A program made the position numbers and the translations under genes. Of a stretch of DNA of 64,000 bases, positions 30,801 through 42,519 are shown one piece after another (position 1 is the first letter of the stretch; each line of letters opens with the position of its first letter). A model generated the notes under the pieces. It was not told the DNA's origin, searched no databases, and saw nothing but the letters and a program-made list of their open reading frames with translations. Source of the DNA: Cordylochernes scorpioides (lineage: Eukaryota; Arthropoda; Arachnida; Pseudoscorpiones; Chernetidae); contig CP092872.1 of the NCBI GenBank assembly GCA_030710605.1, forward strand, positions 10,659,090 to 10,723,089. The letters are read 5' to 3'.

Positions 30801-33366
30801 AAAGATACACTCATGGATAAAACTTAAGGAAGTTGTACCTTTTAGCATATATATCGGGATTCAGACAATAACTCTGAAAGATACACTCATGGATAAAACT
30901 TAAGAAAGTTGTACCTTTTAGCATATATATCGGGATTCAGACAATAACTCTGAAAGATACACTAATGGATAAAACTTGAGGAAGTTGTACTTTTAGCATA
31001 TATATCGGGATTCAGACAATAACTCTGAAATATACACTCATGGATAAAACTTAAGTTGTACTTTTAGCATATATATCGGGATTCAGACAATAACTCTGAA
31101 AGATACACTCATGGATTAAACTTAAGGAAGTTGTACTTTTAGCATATATATCGGGATTCAGACAATAACTCTGAAAGATACACTCATGGATAAAACTTAA
31201 GGAAGTTATACTTTTAGCATATATATCGGGATTCAGACAATAACTCTGAAAGATACACTCATGGATAAAACTTAAGGAAGTTGTACTTTTAGCATATATA
31301 TCGGGATTCAGACAATAACTCTGAAAGATACACTCATGGATAAAACTTAAGGAAGTTGTACCTTATAGCATATATATCGGGATTCAGACAATAACTCTGA
31401 AAGATACACTCATGGACAAAACTTAAGGAAGTTGTACCTTTTAGCATATATATCGGGATTCAGACAATAACTCTGAAAGATACACTCATGGACAAAACTT
31501 AAGGAAGTTGTACCTTTTAGCATATATATCGGGATTCAGACAATAACTCTGAAAGATACACTCATGGATAAAACCTAAGGAAGTTGTGCCTTTTAGCATA
31601 TATATCGGGATTCAGAAAATAACTCTGAAAGATACACTCATGGATAAAACTTAAGGAAGTTGTACCTTTTAGCATATATATCGGGATTCAGAGAATAACT
31701 CTGAAAGATACACTCATGGATAAAACTTAAGGAAGTTGTACCTTTTAGCATATATATCGGGATTCAGACAATAACTCTGAAAGATACACTCATGGATAAA
31801 ACTTAAGGAAGTTGTACCTTTTAGCATATATATCGGGATTCAGACAATAACTCTGAAAGATACACTCATGGATAAAACTTAAGGAAGTTGTACCTTTTAG
31901 CATATATATCGGGATTCAGACAATAACTCTGAAAGATACACTCATGGATAAAACTTAAGGAAGTTGTACCTTTTAGCATAAATATCGGGATTCAGACAAT
32001 AACTCTGAAAGATACACTCATGGATAAAACTTGAGGAAGTTGTACTTTTAGCATATATATCGGGATTCAGACAATAACTCTGAAATATACACTCATGGAT
32101 AAAACTTAAGTTGTACTTTTAGCATATATATCGGGATTCAGACAATAACTCTGAAATATACACTCATGGATAAAACTTAAGTTGTACTTTTAGCATATAT
32201 ATCGGGATTCAGACAATAACTCTGAAAGATACACTCATGGATAAAACTTAAGGAAGTTGTACTTTTAGCATATATATCGGGATTCAGACAATAACTCTGA
32301 AAGATACACTCATGGATAAAACTTAAGGAAGTTATACTTTTAGCATATATATCGGGATTCAGACAATAACTCTGAAAGATACACTCATGGATAAAACTTA
32401 AGGAAGTTGTACTTTTAGCATATATATCGGGATTCAGACAATAACTCTGAAAGATACACTCATGGATAAAACTTAAGGAAGTTGTACCTTATAGCATATA
32501 TATCGGGATTCAGACAATAACTCTGAAAGATACACTAATGGATAAAACTTAAGGAAGTTGTACCTTATAGCATATATATCGGGATTCAGACAATAACTCT
32601 GAAAGATACACTCATGGAAAAAATTAAGGAAGTTGTACTTTTAGCATATATATCGGGATTCAGACAATAACTCTGAAAGATACACTCATGGATAAAACTT
32701 AAGGAAGTTGTACCTTATAGCATATATATCGGGATTCAGACAATAACTCTGAAAGATACACTCATGGACAAAACTTAAGGAAGTTGTACCTTTTAGCATA
32801 TATATCGGGATTCAGACAATAACTCTGAAAGATACACTCATGGACAAAACTTAAGGAAGTTGTACCTTTTAGCATATATATCGGGATTCAGACAATAACT
32901 CTGAAAGATACACTCATGGATAAAACTTAAGAAAGTTGTACCTTTTAGCATATATATCGGGATTAAGACAATAACTCTGAAAGATACACTCATGGATAAA
33001 ACTTAAGGAAGTTGTACCTTTTAGCATATATATCGGGATTCAGACAATAACTCTGAAAGATACACTCATGGATAAAACCTAAGGAAGTTGTGCCTTTTAG
33101 CATATATATCGGGATTCAGAAAATAACTCTGAAAGATACACTCATGGATAAAACTTAAGGAAGTTGTACCTTTTAGCATATATATCGGGATTCAGACAAT
33201 AACTCTGAAAGATACACTCATGGATAAAACTTAAGGAAGTTGTACCTTATAGCATATATATCGGGATTCAGACAATAACTCTGAAAGATACACTAATGGA
33301 TAAAACTTAAGGAAGTTGTACCTTATAGCATATATATCGGGATTCAGACAATAACTCTGAAAGATA
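27853..33366 (+). repeat. 76-bp satellite array, about 72 copies
   Basis: The unit begins ACACTCATGGA(C/T)AAAACTT, continues AAGGAAGTTGTACCTTTTAG, CATATATATCGGGATTCAG and ends ACAATAACTCTGAAAGAT. Units are mostly 76 bp, with 75-bp variants (one C lost in TACCTTTT) and shorter ones lacking GGAA. The first 27 bases of each unit are the terminal inverted repeat of the MITE at 25026. Variants recur in blocks of several units, showing multi-unit duplication. Any frames here are by-products of the 75-bp variants. Confidence 0.95.
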
Positions 33367-34285
33367 TAACAGTGAACTTTACTAAAGACACACGAGATAA
33401 CCAAGTGTGAACAAAATTGCCTCTGTCTCCTTCAACAGACAACCCCGGCGACATATATTCACTCTATATTTAGGTTATACAAGCTTTATAAGTAGTCTGT
33501 ATTAAATGTGTGTTTATGTACTTTATACCTAGTTCTTATGTACTTTATTTTATTACTGTTTTTTACTGTTATGTATTTTAAACCCACTTTATATGCTATT
33601 TTTAGCTCGATACATATGTACACTTTCATTGACAAAACCAAAGGAAGTTGTACCTTCTAAGCATGTACTCGTATATTGGGATTCAGACAATAAATCTGAA
33701 AGATATAAACAGTGACCTTTATTGAAGACATACGAGATAGACAAGTTTGACACAATTGCCTGTCTCTTATGAAAAAAAAACAGACCATTGGAGACACATA
33801 CTCACTGTATATGTACGTCATGCTAGCTTTATGTGCAGTCTATATTAAATGTTTATGTACTTTATATACTTAGTTCTATTACATGTACTTTATTTTCTTC
33901 ATTCTTCAAGATAAAATTGTGAAAAGTGTTTTAAAAAACTACAAATATCTATTTTTCACAATGAGTTTCTTTTTTTTTTTAAATTGCGAGCTTTCAAGTG
34001 ATAATCACATTTCAACAGGCTTAATTAAAACAATTGACCATTTCTTACAATAAATATTTACAAATATACGTGCACACAGCGTGGATATTTATAACTGAAA
34101 TTCTGAAAACTTTCAAAATTTTTAAAACTTCGTTTTTATACCTTATATGTATTTTATACCCAAATTATAAGTTAATTATAGCTTGATACATATGTACACT
34201 CATGGATAAAACTTAAGAGAGGAAGTGAAAAGTCTTTGATATCAATCAAAAACTTCTACTTCCTTACGTTTTTTGTCCCTTAGTG
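33367..34285 (+). repeat. MITE spacer and compact MITE end
   Basis: After the array comes the ACCTTTATTGAAGAC spacer (twice, with one more 76-bp-like unit at about 33606-33705), sequence shared with the palindrome at 19312, and at 34194-34290 a compact inverted repeat (CACTCATGGATAAAACTTAA against TTTTTTGTCCCTTAGTGTAG). Repeated in the same order at 53300-53870, 55545-56122 and 61850-62440. Confidence 0.75.
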
Positions 34286-34751
34286 TAGTAGTGTTAGATA
34301 ATTGGCTTCAATCAGAATAAATATTTATCTTTTATGTAGGTTTTCCCCCAGTATTTTACATAACAATCTAAACTACAAATGGTCACTAACCGAAATAATG
34401 TTATTGAGGATAATTACGGCGAAGATAGGGCACATTTCTACTTCAGGTGACACTCTCACGTTTTAGGATACGAAAGATTATTTCAGAGTCGGTATTGGTA
34501 TAAAAGAAAAACCGAAAAATGCAATATAACAGAGGTATGATAGATTAAACTGGCGAAACCGCTGGGAGGTTTCACCATTAATGAACCAGGCCCTCCTATT
34601 AATTTTCCATTACAGTAAGGACAGTAGAAATTATTTATTATTTAATAGAATCATACCCGTCTAGAATAGTTTCGAATTTTCATTACAGATGGCGCGCTAA
34701 TGTATGATAACATAACAGTATCTCTCAAGTGACTCATATATATAATATATA

Positions 34752-35118
34752 CAGTTAAACCTGTCTATAGCACCCCCTCTAAATAGCGCCTTCCTCTCTC
34801 TAGCGCCCGATTTTAAATACGTAGTACTTAAAAGTGACCTGTCTATAGCACTCCTTCTCTATAGTACCCTATTTTGGTGAGTTCCAAGAGGGAGCGCTAT
34901 AGACAGGTTTTACTGTATTTGGTTTCACATTCCCAAGTATACTATGATGGGTGGGCATCGTGTAGATCTTAATGTGGATGTTGTTTTGTTGATGTTGTCG
35001 TGTACATACTCTTCATTGGAAAATGGGTGCCGTTGCCACGTTAGTCACCTTGGATCAAATCTATAGCACCCTATTTTGGTGAGTCCCAAGAGGAAGCACT
35101 ATAGACAGGTTTAACTGT
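34752..35118. mobile_element. Pogo/Tigger-like MITE, copy 1
   Basis: ACAGTTAAACCTGTCTATAG at the left and CTATAGACAGGTTTAACTGT at the right are complementary, with TA outside. This is the pogo/Tigger type of end. A second internal end (GCGCTATAGACAGG near 34893) suggests two MITEs fused or nested. No transposase. Relatives: 56583-56961, 59155-59535, 63126-63595. Confidence 0.75.
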
Positions 35119-35147
35119 ACATATAAAGTTGGAATCCTCTGATAAGT

Positions 35148-35345
35148 ATAAGTGAAGGATATGAAGCGAAAGAGGATACTTTTCTTTTAAATTTTAATGA
35201 AGATTCAAGCTTTCGGGCGAAAACAGCCCTTCTACAGGAAATTATAGAAAAACATTTTCAAAAAGTAACGTTTGTAAACAAAAATGGTATCTCTATTAAA
35301 AGAAAAGTATCCTCGTACGCTTCATATCCTTTACTTAGGTTTAAC
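35148..35345. repeat. Inverted repeat with GAAAG hairpin
   Basis: AAGGATATGAAGCGAAAGAG at the left mirrors CGCTTCATATCCTTTACTTA at the right. Inside on the minus strand (35238-35206) lies CTGTAGAAGGGC, a loop, GCCCGAAAGCTTGAATC. This element is present only in the first higher-order unit, so it is a later insertion than the duplication of the unit. Confidence 0.6.
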
Positions 35346-37486
35346 TGTATATAAATCTGTTATATATTTCAAACAAATGCCACAGGCTTCTGGAGATGAG
35401 TTTCTTCTATCTTTATTATTAACGTAATCCCCAGCTTTCGGGTATTTCTGCCCTTCTGCAGGAGAACATAGAAACATATGTTTAGTACATAGAAACATAT
35501 GTACTCGTGTGAAAGGGCAAAGATGCCCGAAAGTTCGAAAATACCTTTAATAAAGATTAAAAAAAACTCATCTCCAGAAACCTATATAATTTGTTTGAAA
35601 GATAACAGTATCATTTTCTTAATTCTTTTAAAAGATGCAACTCAATAGCAAAAATCTTTAAACATCTTATTTATAGAACGATTGCAATTTTATCACAAAT
35701 TGTAAATAAATAAATTTGTTTACATATTGGTTACAATATTTATCTTTTAATAAATTGCTATTAGTGGCTTGAAAAAATATTTCTGAGAAGCATATACGTT
35801 AAATACACCGAGTTAAAAATATTGGATGACTTTATATTTTGAATATTTTTTTTTGTGTTTATCATTGATAGGGCTTAATTAATTATGGTTTAATCAAATT
35901 AGCATAAATTCTTTATTTACTATAAGCTATTATAATCACCTTTTAGTGATTGTGTCAATATATTCTTAGAATATCAATATAATCCTTTAGAGCGCCATCT
36001 ATGTTTGAAAATATAAACTTTTTATGGCGTCATTCTATTTTCTCAGTAAAACAAACTTTGCCAAGAATTCCTCTACAGTACAGGATATACAGGATATAAA
36101 GGTAAACAGATCAATACAATATTAAGGCAGTATGCAATATTAAATTGATGTACTCACCACTGATGAGCCAGGACCTTCCAATATTTTATTATTGCAGTAA
36201 GGGCAGTAGAAATTTGTTCAATTTCGTTTATTTGAAAGAGGTTCACACACGAAAATAATGTTTATATTCCCAACAATAATATTTTTATATCAGTTAATTC
36301 ATTTATAATATTTCAAATTTGCATAGTGATTCGGTTTTATATATATATATATATACAGGGTGATCCAAAAGTCCCGCACAACTTTAAAAATTAATAACTC
36401 CGCGAATATTTGCGATAGAGCAATGCGGTAAACACCATTGTGTTCAGGATGCAATGGGATTTTTTATGGCAAATAATGAAAATTCGAAATTGATTTTAGT
36501 TACAATTCTATTCGCCAGATGGCGTTCTACCAGAATCAGAGATTCAGAGGCCAAATTGTTTGATAAATTGAAAAATATAACTGATCGACACGTATTTTTC
36601 CTTTTTGAATACGAGGAAAGACCCCTAATAATATCAAATAACAAATTAATAAAACACCACTTCGCCAAAAGTATGAAGAATTGTTTAACGATTTTCAAAT
36701 ACAATCAGAGATATGTAAAATAGGTAAATGCAAATTAAAACATGTAGCAAAAATATTTATATTTTATATGGGGTTTTGTGAAATAGATTGAATGTTTAAA
36801 AACACTGCTGATATCAATACACGAATTTTTGAAATGTAAATATAGTACCAAAAATTATGATGGCACTATTAATGGGATTTCTAGCTATAAGAAATGTGTA
36901 GTTTCTTGACTGATTGGCGACCCTTGACTATTTAACTGGATATTTGTCATGATCCAACAAATGAAATATAGAGGGGAGTGACAAAATATATTTGTCGTAC
37001 TTTATTCCAAATATCCTATGGGCTTGTCAAATGTTATCATTGTTTATTATACTGTACACAATTTTTTAAAATGTGTCCCCTCAAATAAAAATAATTTTTA
37101 AATCGACCTTTTGCGTTGAAAAACGTGGTAGTAAAATCATTTTGTATTATTTTTTTTCACAAAATTTCTAAAGTTATTGGTGTACAGAAAATATTCCTTA
37201 TGCTATTTCTTCTAATGAGCGAAAAGCGAAAAACTAAACATAAGGGGAAAAATTGTGTGTACCAGTGTTATTCGAGAAGTTATAACCCTCTGGTTTGCAC
37301 GACATAATATGTGAGCAAATCACAAACAAAATATTACTGTTCACAAAAAAAAAAAAAAAAGAGTCAAGATGTTAGGACAGCATTTATTATCCCCATATCC
37401 CAACACAAAGAGCTGCAAAATATTGGTAGATAATATAATACATGGCAGCTTATATAACACATGAGATAACTGCCTTCTCTCTTGTA

Positions 37487-38236
37487 TTAGGTCCACAATC
37501 CTTGCTCAATGTGGCACCCTTCATTCTCAATCACCGCCTGCAGACGATAAATGACAGAATGGACAGCATTAAATAACATATCTGTTGAAATTGATAAAAC
37601 GTGCCATCTGATAGAAGCCTTCAACATGGCCAATGTGGTAGGCCAGCATCGATAAACACACGATTTAATGTACCCCCATAAACAAAAATCGCAAGGCGTC
37701 AAGTCTGGTGATCTTGGAGGCCACTGGTATATAAAGTGGCGACTTATCACACGATTTTCACCGAACGTATCTTTCAGCAATTGTTTGGCACCTAGGGAGA
37801 TATGAGGAGGTCCTCCATCTTTCATGAATGTTATTTCGCTTAGTGCTTTTGCCCTGCAATATGGGAATACCCTTTTCTCTCAAAGGTTGAACATAACGTT
37901 CAACAGTTACAAAAACGGTTTTAAAAGTTCTTCCATTGATTTTTCGAAGAAAAATGGCCCAATAATAAAAGAAGTGAACCCACACAAAACTGTAACTCTA
38001 GGCTGGTAAAGTGGCATTTCTGTAAAAATCCTAGGGTTTTCTGTTGCCCAAATGCGGCTGTTTTGAATGTTAAATTCTCCGTTTAGAGAAAAGTGAGCAT
38101 CATCTGTCCACAGAACATTCGACAGCCAGTTTTCATCAATATCAATTTGCCGGAAAACCCATGCAGCGAATTCTTGACGCATCTCAAAATCGCCAACTTT
38201 CAGCTCGTGAAATCTTTGAATTTTGTATGGGTACAC
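37487..38236 (-). pseudogene. Mariner-family transposase, C-terminal two thirds, frameshifted
   Basis: Cut-and-paste transposase. Three overlapping frames (37907-38236, 37758-37985 and 37487-37825) carry in order HELKVGDFEMRQEF, VLWTDDAHFSLNG (first catalytic aspartate), SRIWATENPR, the GPFFF block, DGGPPHIS (second aspartate region) and YQWPPRSPDLTPCDFCLWG (the signature segment before the third acidic residue position). This order is typical of insect-type mariner relatives. The helix-turn-helix N terminus is missing: the sequence breaks at 38236 where LINE A begins, and no N-terminal part was found beyond the nest. Two or more frameshifts confirm it is dead. Confidence 0.85.
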
Positions 38237-40515
38237 ACAATAGAGACATTAAGTGAAGCGTCTTCGGATATCACAATCATACTCGGCGAATTTAACGCCA
38301 AAAGTTCAATTTGGGGATCACCTGCCCAGGACAACAAAGGTCAGCAGGTTGAGGACATGCTAACCGACCTCGACCTTACACCGTTAAATAACGGAGAGAA
38401 CAGCTATCTATCTAAGTCCACAGGCACAGAATCCGCAATAGACATCACAGCGATAAATTACAACATCGCACCCACAACACAATGGAAAATCCTGAGAGGT
38501 GCAATCAGCGACCACATACCAATTTTAACAACCCTAAACTTCAAAATTGAGAATGTCCATTAGAATAAAAGAACATGGAACTTTAGGAAAGCCGACTTGA
38601 AAAAAATTCACAGAAAAGCTTGAAGAACTGTGCAACGAAAAATTGAATTACAGAACGCTTGACAAAAACTTGGAAAAATTCTCTTCGAACATTTCAAAAG
38701 CTGCAAAAGCATCGATACCTAGAGGTAGACGTAAAGACCTGTGGATACCTTACTGGAAGGACCACAACATCGAGGCAAAGATTTCAGAGAGAGAGACAAT
38801 ATCAATGAACTTTTTAAAACAAATAAAACAGAAGAAAACAGAAAGGAACTCATTGAAATTAGTCACAAAATAGAACAAGAAATTTGGATATGCAAACAAG
38901 AAAAATGGCAGAATTCTGCGAAAAAATGGATCCATGAAAGGACAGCCAACACTGGAATATGATTAGAGTGTTAGAGAACAATCAAAACCAACACAAATCC
39001 TCTAATACTCTAGCCGATATGAATAGAACAGCGAGAACGAGAACAAACAGATAGCTAACATAATTGCTGAATATCTTTCAAGCACTTCCATACTCAACTA
39101 TACGAATGAAGACAGGACTCTAAAAATAATATAAACCAGTTAGTTAAACAAGCAAGAAACTTCCATCAACAAGATATTTTCTCGAGAGACTTCACACTGA
39201 ATGAGCTAAACTCATCAATAAAAAAATCCAAGAGTTCACCAAGAGATAATCTAATCTTTGGTCAAATGATTAAACACTTTGAAGACAAAGCTAATAATCA
39301 ACTCCTACGAATACTGAACATTTCATGGCAAACTGGTAAACTATCAAAGAATTGGAAGATATCAATTATAGTGCCAATACTGAAGCCAAACAAAGATGCC
39401 AAGGAATACCAGAACTATCGGCCAATTGCTCTCACCAGCATACTTTGTAAAATACCAGAACGAATTATCCACTCTAGGCTCATAGTCTGGCTCACTAACA
39501 ATAATAAAATAAACTTCTACCAAACTGCCTATAGATCCCAGCACTGTACGACTGATCAACTGTTCTACTTCTGTCAATCAATAATAGATTCTTTCCAGGA
39601 AAAACCGCCAAAAGAAGACCACGGCTAGATTCCTTGATATGACCTCAGCTTTTGATCGAGTGTGGAGGGAGAAATTACGTGAAAAGCTGCACAATATAGG
39701 AGTAAGAAGAAAAACCTTAATCTGGATTGCAGACTTCTTAAGGGGAAGAAGGTTAAAGGTTAGGGTCAATGGAGAATTTTCCAAGGAAGGAAGAACATGG
39801 GCTGGTGTAACTCAGGGATCTGTGCTCAGTCCTCTACTCTTCCTGCTATATATTAACGACATCCATCCTTACCTCACTGAAGACACAAAGGTTGCCTGTT
39901 ATGCAGATGACATAGCCATATGGTGTGATACTGCAGTCCTGGATCTTTCCAGTTGGTCTCGAGGACCACGCCATCTCCTAAGCGGCGAAGTACGCGATCT
40001 ATTCATCGTAGATCGCAAAATGCGTGGTGTCGCTGGAGACCCACTGGCGATTCTCCACCAAACTCTGCAGCGCTGGCAGAGGCGCCATATTCATTGTACA
40101 TAGTGTATATAATGCATATTATCTTTTTTTAATAGTGCAGACTGTGTATGTATTGACAAGATGTCAACAAAATTATTTTGATTATTATTGATGAGGAATT
40201 GGAATTTTCAGAACACTTAATTAGCACCTCAAATAGAGCTATCAGAAAACTAAACATTCTGAGAAGGCTATGTGGAACAAATTGGGGAGCAAAACCCAGA
40301 ATTCTCAGAACAACATATGCCACCTTAATAAGGCCGATAATGGAATATGCAACACCGGTCTGGGCTCCCTCAAGCTCATCACTAAAGTAAGACTAGACAG
40401 TGTTCAAGCAAAAGCGGCCAAAATAATCACTGGTGCTGTTTCATCCACCAACAATGAGAAAATTCAGAGAGAATGTGTTCTAGACTTACTCGCTCGAAAG
40501 CAGAAGACAAAATAA
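38237..40515 (+). pseudogene. LINE A, first part: endonuclease end and reverse transcriptase (Jockey/I-like)
   Basis: 5'-truncated LINE in the mariner transposase. Endonuclease C-terminal half at 38246-38563: LGEFNAKSSIWG and ISDHIPI, the catalytic-domain signatures of AP-type endonucleases. RT in broken frames: NYRPIALTSILCK near 39412 and the region with QGSVLSPLLFLLYIND and YADDIAIW at 39639-39940. Unrelated sequence intervenes at about 39945-40175. The thumb region resumes at 40178-40515 (NWGAKPRILRTTYATLIRP, then VQAKAAKIITG). It is then cut by LINE B, and its RNase H and zinc finger are at 45763-46525. Several frameshifts, not functional. Confidence 0.85.
39945..40175. other. Unidentified insertion or replacement inside LINE A
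   Basis: Immediately after the YADD box the LINE sequence is replaced by about 230 bases, more GC-rich at first, with a hairpin GCGATCTA / TAGATCGC around 39990-40018 and a T-run near 40125. The expected continuation of the palm domain is missing. It could be an unknown SINE plus a deletion. Confidence 0.4.
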
Positions 40516-42505
40516 AAACAACTTGGATCGGCACTTCGAAAACGAGGAACCAGAGGACGAGATCTCTCTGACCACTTGTGATTTGGTGGATCCGCCCTTT
40601 TCTGAGAATGAGGTGAAACTGACGGCTTTCAAGTTCGGGAAAAGGAAATCTCCTGCTCCCGAAGGGATCGATAACACGGTCGTGAAAGCCCTGGTAAGGA
40701 TGCACCCATCGCTTCTTTCCAGGTTATTCAATAGGTGCCTGGACACTGGTACATTTCCTGAGGCATGGAAGGTTGCCCGAGTAGTGCTTCTCGAAAAGTC
40801 TGGTATAAAGGGTAATTCTCATAAGGATTATCGTCCGCTTTCTTTACTAGTGTGTCTAGGTATGGTCCTGGATAGCCTACTAGCTCAGCGACTGAAGCAC
40901 TGGCTAGAGAGTAATGAGTTCCTTTCCTCTTTCCAACATGGTTTTAGGGAAGGCAAATCCACAATCACAGCTCTGAACGAGGTGTTAGAGGGGGTTGAGA
41001 TGGGGTTGAATAAGGGTGCTTGGGTTCTTCTCGTGGCCCTGGACATTGATGGCGCGTTCAACTCCATGAACTGGAACAAACTGATAAGTAATTTGATGGA
41101 CATGGGTTGTCCAGATAATTTGTGCAGCTCGGTTCGTGACTTCCTGAGGGATAGACGGATTAGCCTCAGTTTTGGTGGGCGGAAGTTGGAAAGACACTGT
41201 GGTAGGGGTTGCCCCCAGGGCTCCTGCTGCGGACCTATTCTGTGGAATATCCTGGCAAACACCGTTGAGCTACTATTTTCAGGAACCTCTGCCTCTCCTG
41301 TGTCGAGCCAATCTTGCTATATGCTTCCGGGGCTTGGTGGCGCCGAAACAGGGATCAGAAGGTGGCAACAACTCTAGAGAGAGTGCAGAGGACAGCGGCA
41401 CTCAGAATCACAGGAGGATATCGCACTACCAGCAGTGAGGCCTTTTTGGTCCTCGCTGGGCTTATTCCCCTGGGATTGAAACTAGAGGATGAGACCACAG
41501 ACAGAAGATCTGGGAGAACAGGGAAGATGCCCTGGGACTTAAAGCGGGGGCCCTGGAATCGAAGAGGGACCCAAGGAAGCCTCAGCAGTGGTTGCCAAAG
41601 TGAAATTGGAGTCCTGGAGGGCCGACAGGGATTGGCACGGAAGTTTTCACTGATGGTAGTAAGTCTTGAACCAATACTGGAGCTGGGGTAGTGATATTCA
41701 CTAATGGAGAGATGATCTTCCAAGAAAGTTTAACACTCAGAGTGGACGAATTGGTCTTTTCAGCCGAGCTGGTTGCGATCAGGGTAGCCCTCAGAGTGTG
41801 TGCCGAGAAGAACTTCAGCCCGGACCGCCTCTATTCAGATTGTATGTCGGCCCTCGTCGCCATCAATCTGGAGAAAGGGCAACTCGCGCATCAAATAATC
41901 CAGGAGCTGGAGATGATGACGCGGGCTCCGGAGCTCCCTTGGTTTAGGAGATACAGCCTCTTCGAAGGTAATGAGTTCGCAGACAGGATCGCTAAGGCAG
42001 GATGCTTTAGAGGTAGATCACTGAGGACCCCAGTGACCAAGAAAGAAGTTTACGTATAGGAGGATCAGGGGGCACGTCCAGGACTTATGGTTGGACAGAT
42101 GGAGGAACAGTGTGAAGGAGAGAGAGGTATTCAATGGGGTAATAACACCCAAGTACCTCTGTAAGGTAATGTCCCACAAACTCATTAGGGTAGTTCGGGA
42201 CATGGGCCCTTCCCCAAGTCTCTCCACAGATTTAAAATTAAGAGAAACCCGGATTGCGTCTATGGAGAAAGGGATGTGAATGCACGCCACTACGTCTTGG
42301 ATTGTCCAAGGGTAGTGGGTGTGCAGAAAGAGAGAAGGAGGGCGAGGGGCGCGATCGAGAGTAAGCTGCTGAGAAATCACAGCAAGCTTCTTGAGAAAGC
42401 CCACGACGTGGCAGCTGAGCTTTTCCTCAGCTGTGAGTGAACAGAGTCGACCGGGGGTTGCCTCCCCGCGGTCCCTGCTGGACACAGTAGATATTTTCCT
42501 ATTTT
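40516..42505 (+). pseudogene. LINE B: R1-like reverse transcriptase with RNase H, 5' truncated, internally deleted
   Basis: 40523-41377 encodes RT: KRKSPAPEGID, DYRPLSLLVCLGM, FQHGFREGKSTITAL, LVALDIDGAFNSMNW and GCPQGSCCGPILWN, an R1/LOA-type signature. The catalytic YADD segment is deleted: sequence jumps to the thumb (ASGAWWRR, LERVQRTAALRITGGYRT, 41314-41460). RNase H follows in another frame (41691-42059: ELVFSAELVAIRVAL, YSDCMSALVAI, GNEFADRIAKAG). The end (42060-42440) encodes a C-terminal region with HYVLDCPRV-like zinc-finger sequence in a further frame. It sits inside LINE A, same orientation. The RT deletion makes it inactive. Confidence 0.85.
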
Positions 42506-42519
42506 GCTGTGATTAAAGG

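Larger units (their letters stand above)
34286..36355 (+). repeat. Higher-order repeat unit, copy 1 (segments Q, MITE, R, P)
   Basis: Segment Q starts GTAGTGTTAGATAATTGG and includes a TATAAAAG box and a module (34550-34605). The pogo-like MITE is 34752-35118. Segment R has hairpins with GGAGATGAGTTTCTT and CTCATCTCCAG and ends AAACAAACTTTGCCAAG. Segment P starts GATATACAGGATATAAAGG at 36085. P is cut by the mariner insertion at 36355 and resumes at 47108. Other copies: Q at 53874, 56124, 58695 and 62443. Confidence 0.85.

Noticed and set aside
27853-33366. CRISPR-like array
   Set aside because: Units are contiguous tandem copies with no unique spacers, and the context is eukaryotic.
36454-36723. 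89-codon frame in the mariner arm as an accessory gene
   Set aside because: Its copy in the other arm (46739-47023) differs mainly by amino-acid-changing substitutions, so selection on a protein is not supported.
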